From Torulaspora globosa (lineage: Eukaryota; Ascomycota; Saccharomycetes; Saccharomycetales; Saccharomycetaceae), in the NCBI RefSeq assembly GCF_014133895.1, contig NC_050733.1, positions 853,213 to 917,212 of the forward strand: a stretch of DNA of 64,000 bases, written 5' to 3'. The notes beneath the pieces are model-generated. The model saw only the letters and a program-made list of their open reading frames with translations. It did not search any database and was not told the origin of the DNA. Shown here one piece after another: positions 1 to 8,316 of the stretch. Every line of letters starts with the position of its first letter. Position 1 is the first letter of the stretch. Made by a program: the position numbers and the translations under genes.

Positions 1-858
1 TTTAGCCGCATCCAAAGATGATTGTTCACCAATAACTAGACTAGGCTTGTACTTCAAGTTGTTGATTTCCGCCCAGTAAACCGGAACGGAACCCCTCGTC
101 TGAAGGAAAGAGAACTGTTGGATGTTTTCCTTTCTTAAACCTTGCACGGTCAGGATCTGCTCCGTTTCGTTGAAGTTTCCAACGTTACCGTCCTCGTCGA
201 TCCCACGACGGAAATATCTTGTACCTGCCCGGAACCTGCTGCGCCTAGTAATCAGCCCCACGGAGATCGGAACAGAGTTCAACACTTTATCAACAGTTTT
301 TGCATAACCGTAAATGACCGGCTGGATGAAATCAGAGACGTGGCTCTCTGTACTAGCAAGGTTTCGAAGATCCTCTGTCAAATAATGGTTCCAGAAAAAA
401 CGAGTATCAGCTGTTTTCCAAGATGCAGGGCCTATTTTTTCGTTCCTTTGCAGCGAGTTGGTCAGATCATAAGTGTAGGAGAAGTGCAGAGATGAGTCAT
501 TCAAATGCATCTCCAGAAGCTTCAGGTACTCCGATTCGTCCGAATCCACCCTGGCATTTTTCTTGACGGGGATGATAGAGTAATCAACAATCTTGTATAT
601 CACATGCCGATTCAATCTGCCTGTTTCCTCGACCCTGTTCGCAATAATCGCGTATCTGTTCAATTTCAGCTTGATAAATCCCAGCAATGCAGCTATTTTC
701 TTGATCTTACCTTGCAGAGGAAACTCCTCTAGACCTACTAAGCTGACATTCTGATCCTGACACGATAGTTGGATTACTGTATCCGCCTTTTCCGATGTCG
801 ACGCCGACTTAAACACCAATCCTTCTGAAGTCCTACTATACAACAAAGGTCCCGCCAT
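1..858 (-). CDS. SAC1: Phosphoinositide phosphatase Sac1, N-terminal part (runs off the left edge)
   Basis: Sac1 is an ER/Golgi membrane phosphatase that dephosphorylates PI4P and other monophosphoinositides. Reading leftward from ATG at 856-858 gives 286 open codons with no stop before the window edge. The frame matches the N-terminal Sac domain of yeast Sac1: recognisable stretches are GFIKLKLNRYAIIAN, FSYTYDLTNSLQRNEK, FFWNHYLTEDLRN and RRSRFRAGTRYFRRG. The catalytic CX5R motif and the C-terminal membrane segments would lie outside the window. It is transcribed divergently from DOA1, the same arrangement as SAC1/DOA1 in S. cerevisiae. Identity is very secure; only completeness cannot be judged. 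Confidence 0.95.
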   Translation of the reverse strand, partial: MAGPLLYSRTSEGLVFKSASTSEKADTVIQLSCQDQNVSLVGLEEFPLQGKIKKIAALLGFIKLKLNRYAIIANRVEETGRLNRHVIYKIVDYSIIPVKKNARVDSDESEYLKLLEMHLNDSSLHFSYTYDLTNSLQRNEKIGPASWKTADTRFFWNHYLTEDLRNLASTESHVSDFIQPVIYGYAKTVDKVLNSVPISVGLITRRSRFRAGTRYFRRGIDEDGNVGNFNETEQILTVQGLRKENIQQFSFLQTRGSVPVYWAEINNLKYKPSLVIGEQSSLDAAK

Positions 859-1105
859 TGATCCTCAAAGAAGCCTACAACTGTTCCAAGCTCAACAGGC
901 CGTCGACAACTCGATTTTAATCCTTATCAGATCTTTATAACGGCTAGTTTTCTCGAGGGTATATATATATAGTTCACTGAATATTTTCATTTTGGCAGAC
1001 GAGGCTGCTTAAACGAGATAGCACTGCCTTCTAAAATGCCAAGAAATAGTTTAAATAGAACTGATATCGATTGGAGGGCTGATCGGAGGCTTAATACTGG
1101 GCAAA
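859..1105. promoter_or_regulatory. Bidirectional SAC1/DOA1 promoter
   Basis: This 247-bp space separates two divergent start codons. It contains an alternating TATATATATATA run at about 960-971, 135 bp upstream of the DOA1 ATG, the most likely TATA element of the pair. I see no other recognisable site. Confidence 0.5.
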
Positions 1106-3235
1106 ATGTATCAATTGAGCAGCACTTTGGAAGGTCACTCACAGGATGTGAGAGACGTGGCTGCGATAAGCGATGATAGAATTGCGAGCGTGTCTAGGGA
1201 TGGCACACTGAGAGTTTGGTCAAAACAGGGAGACGGGAGGAGCTGGCAGAGTGTTATTGCTCATCAGAGTGACGGATTTCTGAATAGTGTTTGTTACAGC
1301 AAGAGTAACAGTTTGTTGTTCTATGGTGGAAAGGATTCACTGATAAATGGTTCTCCCGTGGACGCCATCCAGGGGGAAGATCCGGTGTATACCCTAATTG
1401 GGCACAATTCCAACGTCTGCAGCCTGGACTGCCTTGGTGGGCTTGTGATCAGCGGGAGCTGGGACAAAACGGCCATAGTGTGGGAAAATGGCACTATGAA
1501 ATGGCAGTTAAGAGGCCACGAGGCGTCAGTATGGGACGCTAAGATATTGCCCGGTAGGACAGACGAATTTCTGACAGCCTCAGCGGATATGACAGTTAGG
1601 CTGTGGAAGCAAGACAGACTGGTCAAGACGTTTACCGGTCTCCACAAAGATGTGATTAGACATCTTGAGATCTTGCCATCGGGCGACCGTTTCGCAACCT
1701 GTTCGAATGATGGAACTATAAAGATCTGCGATTTTGATGGGAAAGTCTTGCAGACTCTGGAGGGTCATGAAAGCTTTGTTTACAGTTTTAAGATGTGCTC
1801 GAATGGTGAGCTGGTGAGCTGTGGCGAAGACAGAACCGTGAGGATCTGGCTCCGTAATGGACAACTCAAACAGGTCATTCAACTCCCTGCAATATCTGTG
1901 TGGACAATCGACGTCTTGCCAAACGACGACATAGCAGTGGGGAGCAGTGACAACTCTATAAGAGTTTTCACCGAGAATGAACTTAGAAGAGCGCCACCCA
2001 AGGAGATCGACGCTCTTCAGAAAGAAATTGAGAGCTCCACGATCAACTCGCAAACCATGGGTGTCGACGAATCTAAGATAGAGCCATACGAGAGTTTGCT
2101 AGTGCCTGGAAAAAAAGAGGGGCAAGTCGTCGTAGTTAGAGCTCCTACGGGAGTTGTAGAGGCGCACCAGTTTACTCAAGGCGTGTGGTCTAAGATTGGA
2201 GATGTTGTTGGCTCCGCCCAAAGTGGTAGTGGGAAGAAAACCGAGTTCGAAGGCAAAAAGTACGATTACGTTTTTGATGTCGACATCGAAGATGGCAAAC
2301 CCCCTTTAAAACTCCCTGTCAATACTAATGACAATCCGTATACTTTGGCTGACGAGTTTTTGGCCCGTAACGACCTACCTATTTCCTATCGCGACCAAGT
2401 CGTTAATTTCATTCTAAAAAATACAAGCGGTGTGTCGCTTGATCAGCCGAATACTAGCCGCCAGGTATCCAATTTCTCGGTGCTCCCGGTGAAGGAGTTC
2501 CTCTTCATGAGTGAATACAATCCTGAGACGATATTCAATGGCATAGTCAAGCTAAACTCGAACCAGAAGACCTTTGACGACGAATCTTTGGCTGAGATAG
2601 GTGCCGCTTTACATAATGCAGATGAGAGCTGGGAGCTACTGTATTCATATGCAACCACCATAAGATCTCAATGGCAGGTCAAAGTTCCGGCATATGATCT
2701 CATGAGAATCATCGTAGCCAAACTCCCCTACTCTCGGGACATCGGGGATTTTATCGAAGAAGGCCTGGGCAATAAGAACCCTGCTATCGCTATGCTGACA
2801 GCCCGTATCCTTACAAACTGCTTTCAGAACGAAAATTGGGGCATCGGGTTGATGTCATCAGAAAACGTTTACAGCTCAGTGTTCGTGACAATCGACGATG
2901 AATTTCCTCAGGCCACGGAGAAGCAAATTCAGAACTTCGCCATAGCAGTTTCGACACTGCTCTTTAACTACAGTGCGCTTGTCGTCAAAGAGTCAAAATA
3001 CCACGGCATAGTGCCAGCGATCTCAGATGCCATAAACACGAAATTTGGAATCAAAACGTCGTTCCAGAATTGCGAGGAAGCAGCCTACAGGCTTCTCATC
3101 GCTTTTGGCAATCTCGCTACGGTAGAGCCATCGCTGAAGCACTTCGCTGGCTCTCTCTCATGGACGAAAAAGCTGAAGCTAATGTATGGCAGCTCGCCTA
3201 GATTTCAGCATGTGTTTCGCGATTTGAATATATAA
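1106..3235 (+). CDS. DOA1: WD40/PFU/PUL ubiquitin-binding protein Doa1 (Ufd3)
   Basis: Doa1/Ufd3 (PLAA in animals) binds ubiquitin and Cdc48 and acts in ubiquitin homeostasis and sorting at endosomes and mitochondria. The 709-residue frame shows WD40 repeats over about residues 1-300 (for example GHSQDVRDVAA, SASADMTVRLWKQD, CGEDRTVRIW). A PFU domain follows at about 340-430 (KKYDYVFDVDIEDG, LADEFLARNDLP), then a C-terminal PUL armadillo-type domain from about 460. Length is close to the S. cerevisiae protein. SAC1 on the left and YRA2 on the right reproduce the known gene order of this region, which supports orthology. Confidence 0.95.
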   Translation: MYQLSSTLEGHSQDVRDVAAISDDRIASVSRDGTLRVWSKQGDGRSWQSVIAHQSDGFLNSVCYSKSNSLLFYGGKDSLINGSPVDAIQGEDPVYTLIGHNSNVCSLDCLGGLVISGSWDKTAIVWENGTMKWQLRGHEASVWDAKILPGRTDEFLTASADMTVRLWKQDRLVKTFTGLHKDVIRHLEILPSGDRFATCSNDGTIKICDFDGKVLQTLEGHESFVYSFKMCSNGELVSCGEDRTVRIWLRNGQLKQVIQLPAISVWTIDVLPNDDIAVGSSDNSIRVFTENELRRAPPKEIDALQKEIESSTINSQTMGVDESKIEPYESLLVPGKKEGQVVVVRAPTGVVEAHQFTQGVWSKIGDVVGSAQSGSGKKTEFEGKKYDYVFDVDIEDGKPPLKLPVNTNDNPYTLADEFLARNDLPISYRDQVVNFILKNTSGVSLDQPNTSRQVSNFSVLPVKEFLFMSEYNPETIFNGIVKLNSNQKTFDDESLAEIGAALHNADESWELLYSYATTIRSQWQVKVPAYDLMRIIVAKLPYSRDIGDFIEEGLGNKNPAIAMLTARILTNCFQNENWGIGLMSSENVYSSVFVTIDDEFPQATEKQIQNFAIAVSTLLFNYSALVVKESKYHGIVPAISDAINTKFGIKTSFQNCEEAAYRLLIAFGNLATVEPSLKHFAGSLSWTKKLKLMYGSSPRFQHVFRDLNI

Positions 3236-3375
3236 TATGGATATACTGTCGTCTTACGACCTGATATTACGTCGGGCAAGTGCGGATGTCGTTCCAGCCC
3301 TGCGCTTGATGAAATTACATACTTCTTGGCACAAGAACTTGGTTGAAGCACTAAGGGACTAAGAGTTCATTGAGA

Positions 3376-4137
3376 ATGTCGATTGAGCAATCTCTAAGCA
3401 ACATTATCGATGAAGATGTATGTAGCTGGTTTCATACCCTCTCTCCAACAAATTCCAATGACCAGGTCACTAACAATATTACTACAGCAAGCTTCCACCG
3501 ATGCAAAGCACAAAGTAACTGTAAGTTGAGACAATTTCGGATGGTAATTTATGATACTAGGTTTCCATCTCTTTGGATGGAACGACTCCTTGAACTTTCA
3601 AGATATTAACCAGGGTCCTGGTGATCAATTCGACAGAGGTATCGCCGTAGGGATTTGAGGAATAGCCTGGCCTCTCGAATCGGTACAATCGAGAACTTGC
3701 CCAGAGAAGGTAGTGAGGAGCGGGGGAGAGAATCTTCTTTACCTCCAAAGAGGCGAGTCAAACTCACCAATATCCCACTCGACGTTTCTGACTACACTTT
3801 GGAAGACATGATGAAGGAGTACGGCAACCCAATCTATTCAAATATCTATGATTCTAAAGACAGTAGAACGGCGGTGTTTGAGTTCGAAGACGAGGCAGTC
3901 ATCGAGAAGATATTGGAAAAGTACAACGACACTGATCTTAACGGTGCTCGATTGCGTGTGGAGGTATTTAATTTGAACGACAAGAAGAACAGACGTCGGA
4001 ACAGGAGGGCGAACCAGTTCTCCAGCCGTGGTAGTCACTATGGTGTTCGCAAAGAACGGGGCACTCAACGTGAGCGAGTGAAAATGCCTACAGTCCAGGA
4101 CTTGGATGCGGAGTTGGAAGAATATATGAATAGTTAA
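3376..4137 (+). CDS. YRA2: RNA export adaptor Yra2 (REF/ALY family), with one intron
   Basis: Yra2 is an RRM-containing mRNA export factor related to Yra1/ALY. A single long frame does not explain the gene; a spliced model does. Exon 1 is 3376-3417 (14 codons, beginning MSIEQ). GTATGT at 3418-3423 is a perfect yeast donor, TATTAAC at 3604-3610 a near-consensus branch site, and CAG ending at 3636 the acceptor 26 nt downstream. Exon 2 starts at 3637 with RYRRRDLRN, matching the conserved N-terminal box of Yra2, and runs in phase to TAA at 4137. The RRM (IPLDVSDYTLEDMMKEYG) and basic C-terminal tail (KNRRRNRRANQF) are clear, as is the terminal LDAELEEYM box. Position next to DOA1 is conserved. 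Identity is secure; the intron is my inference from the splice signals. Confidence 0.85.
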
Positions 4138-4509
4138 GCTTTGTACTATCTATGGTTCTTCAGTCCAGGAGCTCGGAAGGCAGCAAGAAGAGACGTAATC
4201 AAAACAATAGTGGCTTTTCTTAGCAAGCAGCTGAAAGTAGTTTACCGGAGAGTCAGGTTTCTAACCTGATTTCTTTCATTGAGCGAGCAGATTTTGGGTT
4301 CTTTATCTTAGTGAACACATCTGCCTTTAATCGCATTCTGTTTGCGGCTTCTATGTACGATGAAGCTAAAGTCGTCTTGTGTTCTGCTCAGGATTACCAC
4401 TGCTGTAGCGCATGTAAGAAAACTGCCCGCTGCGATTTATCATCGGTGGACATATAGAGTTAAAACCGCAGACCCTGACCGTATGTATGTTACATTTATA
4501 AATTTAGGT
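4138..4509. other. Intergenic, convergent YRA2/GRS1 3' ends
   Basis: A 372-bp space between two convergent genes. I see no coding frame, RNA gene or repeat in it; it must hold both 3' ends. Confidence 0.5.
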
Positions 4510-6591
4510 TCAGTCAGTCTCAGATTGGGAGACAAATGGAGCTAAGTTCTTAGTACCTTCTTCCCAAGAAGCACCATTATAGGTGATTTCACGAATAGCT
4601 TTAATGATTTCATCCGCAGAACCTCTGACTTGTTTAGTGGAGTCCCTCTCTCTCAAGGTAACGGAGCCGTCCTTAACAGAATCAAAGTCAATTGTAACAC
4701 CGAACGGAGTACCCAACTCATCGTTACGAGCATATCTTTTACCGATAGAAACACCTGAGTCATCAACCTTGAATGGAATCTTTTCACGTCTTAGGAGCTT
4801 AGAAACCTCAGCAGTCACAGGTGCCAGATCCTTATGGTTAGATAGTGGAACCAAAAGGACTTTGCTTGGAGCAACCAGAGGTGGGAATGATAACACTGCT
4901 CTGGCGGTGTCTTCTGGTCTACTCCAGAAACAATGTTCAAAAACAGAGTAGATGATACGGCCAATACCAAAAGAGGGCTCAATGACGTTTGGGGTGTATT
5001 CCCTGACGTGCTCTGTTTTCGTTCTTTGTTCAATGGTAACAAATTTATCATCCATCTCCACTTCACCCTCAATACCGTTGACCTTAAGTACGATCTTACC
5101 GGTGTTCTTAAGTTCTTCAGCTTTCGAAGCCAATTCCTCTTGAGACAGGTCCAAGAGGTGAGCTTCGACCTTTGGAGCATCCTTTCTGAATTTTGGGCCG
5201 AAAAGCTTCTTGGTTAAATCAATTTCCCATCTTGTGACTTCGACAGGCTTGTCCAATTTTTGTCTCACGACCAGTTTCTGCTTAGTCTTATTGGAATGAA
5301 CAGACAAATCGTATGCAGATCTGTCAGCGCAGCCGACACACTCAATCCAGCCGTAAGAGGTCAACAGCTCACCATCCCAACAGTCAGCAGCATAGTGGGC
5401 CATTTCATTAGCCAAGTGCTGACGGAATCTCATTCTATTAGGATCAACCCCAATCTTCAACAGGAACTGAGCAATTCTGGCGATAAAGTAACCCAAAGTC
5501 TCGTTATCGACCATCCTGCTTTCGACAGCTTCACCGATTGTCTTAACGACAGGTTCAGTGGAGCCGGCCTCCTGAGCTTCACGAGGTAAGAATGACAACT
5601 TGACGTCCTTGACTTCATGGAACTTTGGATGGGACTTGTCTTCTGGGTCGAGGAAATGTTCAATTTCAGCCATCAAGAATTCACGAACTCTCAACAGACC
5701 AGCTCTTGGGGAAATTTCATTTCTGAATGATTTACCGATAGAGGCAGAGGCAAATGGAGTTTTGCCGTTGTTGAACTCTAGTAGTTTATTGAAGTTCAGA
5801 AACTGACCTTGAGCGGTTTCTGGTCTCAAATAACCCTTCATGTGACCAGATGGCCCGATGGCAGTCTCGAACATTAGGTTGAATTCTCTTGGTGCTTCCA
5901 GAGGTTCCCCAGTTGCCGGATTACCGATGTTGTATTTGACCATGAGCTCACCGAGCTCAGGACCAGAATAGCCATCAATCTTGGCTAAAATGTCTTGGTA
6001 TTCCTTGACGATATGGTCGGAAAGTTTGACTGCTTTGATTTGCTTAACCTTCTTCTTTCTCTTCTTCTTCTCAGCGTCTTCCTCGACTTCCTCCTCGCTG
6101 ATACCTCTGGCGGCTTTGTCACCCTTTAGACGAGCCTCCAGAACTTCTTCGACCAAATGGTCCGCTCTGAAGATTTCGCCCGTTTTCAGGTCTCTGCACA
6201 TCCAGTCCGAGAATTTGTCAACATGTCCAGATGTCTTCAAAACCTCATATGGAGTCAGCATCGAACAGTCCACCTCCAACATGTCTTCCTCCAGAATAAA
6301 ATGCTTTCTCCATAAGTCGACAACGTTAGCCTGAAAGGCACAACCCGGTGGACCGTAATCGTACAAACCAGACACCCCACCGTACAACTCAAAAGCTGGA
6401 GCATAAAAGAATCTGCCCCTTAGCACAGATTCCAAGTTTTCTCTGTTGAACTCAGCGGCAGATCTTGCCTTTTTAATATCATCCACGTTCATTTTTCTGA
6501 TTCTGACCGACTTCTTGACAATTTGTGAGTATAATCGTTTGCTGAAGCGAGGGAACCACAACTTGGCTAAAATAAGAGACGAATTCCGCAA
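4510..6591 (-). CDS. GRS1: Glycyl-tRNA synthetase, cytosolic (ATG) and mitochondrial (TTG) forms
   Basis: Class II glycyl-tRNA synthetase, charging tRNA-Gly in cytosol and mitochondria. From ATG at 6490-6492 it encodes 660 residues: the family signature begins ESVLRGRFFYAPAFELYGG, followed by the yeast lysine-rich insertion (EKKKRKKKVKQIKAVKL). Motif 2 (SFRNEISPRAGLLRVREF) and the C-terminal anticodon-binding domain are intact. The frame stays open upstream to a TTG at 6589-6591, adding 33 codons that are rich in Arg, Lys, Ser and Leu and contain no acidic residue (KLWFPRFSKRLYSQIVKKSV). This is a typical mitochondrial presequence. In S. cerevisiae the mitochondrial GRS1 form is known to start at an upstream UUG, so I give the longer span. 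An in-frame TGA lies just upstream at about 6616-6618. Confidence 0.95.
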   Translation of the reverse strand: MRNSSLILAKLWFPRFSKRLYSQIVKKSVRIRKMNVDDIKKARSAAEFNRENLESVLRGRFFYAPAFELYGGVSGLYDYGPPGCAFQANVVDLWRKHFILEEDMLEVDCSMLTPYEVLKTSGHVDKFSDWMCRDLKTGEIFRADHLVEEVLEARLKGDKAARGISEEEVEEDAEKKKRKKKVKQIKAVKLSDHIVKEYQDILAKIDGYSGPELGELMVKYNIGNPATGEPLEAPREFNLMFETAIGPSGHMKGYLRPETAQGQFLNFNKLLEFNNGKTPFASASIGKSFRNEISPRAGLLRVREFLMAEIEHFLDPEDKSHPKFHEVKDVKLSFLPREAQEAGSTEPVVKTIGEAVESRMVDNETLGYFIARIAQFLLKIGVDPNRMRFRQHLANEMAHYAADCWDGELLTSYGWIECVGCADRSAYDLSVHSNKTKQKLVVRQKLDKPVEVTRWEIDLTKKLFGPKFRKDAPKVEAHLLDLSQEELASKAEELKNTGKIVLKVNGIEGEVEMDDKFVTIEQRTKTEHVREYTPNVIEPSFGIGRIIYSVFEHCFWSRPEDTARAVLSFPPLVAPSKVLLVPLSNHKDLAPVTAEVSKLLRREKIPFKVDDSGVSIGKRYARNDELGTPFGVTIDFDSVKDGSVTLRERDSTKQVRGSADEIIKAIREITYNGASWEEGTKNLAPFVSQSETD

Positions 6592-6726
6592 TCCAAAAGA
6601 GAATCTGGTCGCTTTTCAACCGACAACGTCAACTTAACGCTAGAACCTGTCCAGTATGATTCATGCTCTTCGTGCTTCGCTCGAGGACCTGCCAAAATTC
6701 TGAAAATTTTCAGCGCTATTTCAAGT

Positions 6727-6732
6727 CACGTG
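6727..6732. promoter_or_regulatory. CACGTG E-box upstream of GRS1
   Basis: CACGTG inside the palindrome GTCACGTGAC, 135 bp upstream of the GRS1 TTG start and 235 bp upstream of its ATG. The flanks (TCACGTGA) fit Cbf1/Tye7-type binding better than Pho4. Function is inferred from the motif only. Confidence 0.4.
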
Positions 6733-6867
6733 ACCGGCTCACCGCTACCATATAAAAGCTTCAGACCGGAGGCTGATTCGTTTCCAGCGCCGCTGGACGT
6801 TACACTTGGATCGGCGAGTGCTCCTGTGTTAGCTATTGGATCTTCCTGGGTCGTCGTTCTTGCGTCG

Positions 6868-7296
6868 TTAAACGCGCTTGTAGTTGTAGTCGTAGGGCGA
6901 GATAACCAGACCTTTGTTCTTGCGAGCGCCTCTGAAGATGGTCTCCAGGATGTCGATCATCTCCTGCTTGTCGTCGACCAGAAAGTTCATCTTGTTATTG
7001 TTTCCCGTGCCAAAATCGCACATCATATGCTTGTTCCGGTAGAAGAACATCACAGTCAAGGGATCGTGCAACTCGTACATCTCGTTGAAGTCCGGAACCT
7101 CGTCTATGTCGCACAGGTAGATTGCAGCGAAATTCTTCACTTTTTCTGCTATCGAATACAGAAGCTCGTCCATCATCATGCACTCGGTGTCGCCAGCGCG
7201 ACCGAACCTGACCACTACCAGCCGTTCCGTTTCTGTCACTATTGCCTGATCGACATGCCACCCCGTGTGGAGATGAGGCAGGAAGACGCTACCCAT
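6868..7296 (-). CDS. DIB1: U4/U6.U5 tri-snRNP protein Dib1 (Dim1/U5-15K)
   Basis: Dib1 is the thioredoxin-fold 15-kDa protein of the spliceosomal U4/U6.U5 tri-snRNP. The 142-residue protein has the expected family length and near-invariant sequence: LPHLHTGWHVDQAI at the N-terminus, RFGRAGDTECMMMDELL around the vestigial thioredoxin site, and DPLTVMFFYRNKHMMCDFGT followed by NNNKMNF. It starts at ATG 7294-7296. It lies between GRS1 and MRPL36 on the same strand, an order not kept intact on either S. cerevisiae ohnologous copy. Confidence 0.96.
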   Translation of the reverse strand: MGSVFLPHLHTGWHVDQAIVTETERLVVVRFGRAGDTECMMMDELLYSIAEKVKNFAAIYLCDIDEVPDFNEMYELHDPLTVMFFYRNKHMMCDFGTGNNNKMNFLVDDKQEMIDILETIFRGARKNKGLVISPYDYNYKRV

Positions 7297-7502
7297 GCTG
7301 GCCGCTCTGGCTGTATCTTGTTCTTTGAAGAGGTTCTCGCACTGTGTTACTGTTTTGTTTATAAGAGCGATGCCGATGGAACAGGTAAAAATACAAACTA
7401 TGCCTGGCCGAAGGGCCGTCAGCTATGCCTTTTCAGCAGCGTTTCTTTGCTTTCATACATATGTACATGGTATGCGGTGTTTACACAAGCTCTCCGACGA
7501 GT

Positions 7503-8012
7503 CTATTTCTTGGACTTCTTTTTGGTGGCTAGTTTACCAGTTTTTATCTGGCTCGAGTCCTCATTCAGCAGCGACAGATAGTCGTCAATTTCAAAGGGGT
7601 CCTCATAACCAACATCGGCCTTTTGGCCCTCTCCGGCTTGCTCTTTTGCCTTAACTTCCGCATTCGGTTTCTCGCTCTTCATAGAAAACATAGACCCGTA
7701 TCTCTGCTCGAACTTGTCCACTCTGCCACTGGCGTTGGCGTCCACAACCACCAGATCATCTCTGCTGGGGTTCCAAAGCGGGTTGTTTCTCTGGTCCTGG
7801 ATAAGTCTGAGCTGCGCCTTTGGAAATTGTGATCTTCTTGTTATTACGCTGCCGTCGCTTAGTTCTACTTGCACAGTAAATTCATGATATATGGCAGGCC
7901 TTGCTTTTCCTAGACGGATCTTTTTCAGTGGTCTTCTTGGTATTGTTACTTGACCGCTATTCTGGTGGGCACCTGTGGAAGCCAATCTTTTAATTATCAG
8001 GCTCCTGAACAT
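7503..8012 (-). CDS. MRPL36: Mitochondrial large-subunit ribosomal protein bL31m (Mrpl36)
   Basis: A 169-residue protein with a mitochondrial presequence ([17 protein letters not shown]) followed by [20 protein letters not shown] and [20 protein letters not shown]. These match yeast Mrpl36, the L31 homologue of the mitochondrial ribosome. The C-terminus is acidic, then lysine-rich ([10 protein letters not shown]). The S. cerevisiae protein is of similar length and sits next to TFC1 (YBR122C/YBR123C), as here. Confidence 0.9.
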   Translation of the reverse strand: MFRSLIIKRLASTGAHQNSGQVTIPRRPLKKIRLGKARPAIYHEFTVQVELSDGSVITRRSQFPKAQLRLIQDQRNNPLWNPSRDDLVVVDANASGRVDKFEQRYGSMFSMKSEKPNAEVKAKEQAGEGQKADVGYEDPFEIDDYLSLLNEDSSQIKTGKLATKKKSKK

Positions 8013-8316
8013 AGTTAGCTGAGCAACAGGAGGTTATTGAAAGCCCAATTGGCGAGTTATAGTGCTCAGACTCTGTTGGTGATGAAGCTGAAAAGCTACT
8101 AGTGATAAAGAAAACGCTTGATGAGAACCGTTAACTATGATGTGATTAAGCTTAAATGAACTACAGCATGCACACAACCTCGAGCGTATGGACGCTACAG
8201 CAGGAGAATGCTATGAGTGTAATGATCCCTGTGCTGTTCGCTTGAACACTGAAGGGTTGTAAGTAAAATTTACGTAGGGGTTTTGGCATTCCGGCGAAAT
8301 CGCTGACGACTTTCGG
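8013..8316. other. Intergenic between TFC1 and MRPL36
   Basis: This 304-bp space holds the TFC1 3' end and the MRPL36 promoter. I see no distinct element. Confidence 0.45.

Noticed and set aside
5981..6334. 117-codon frame antisense to GRS1
   Set aside because: Shadow of the GRS1 lysine/glutamate-rich insertion; no domain.
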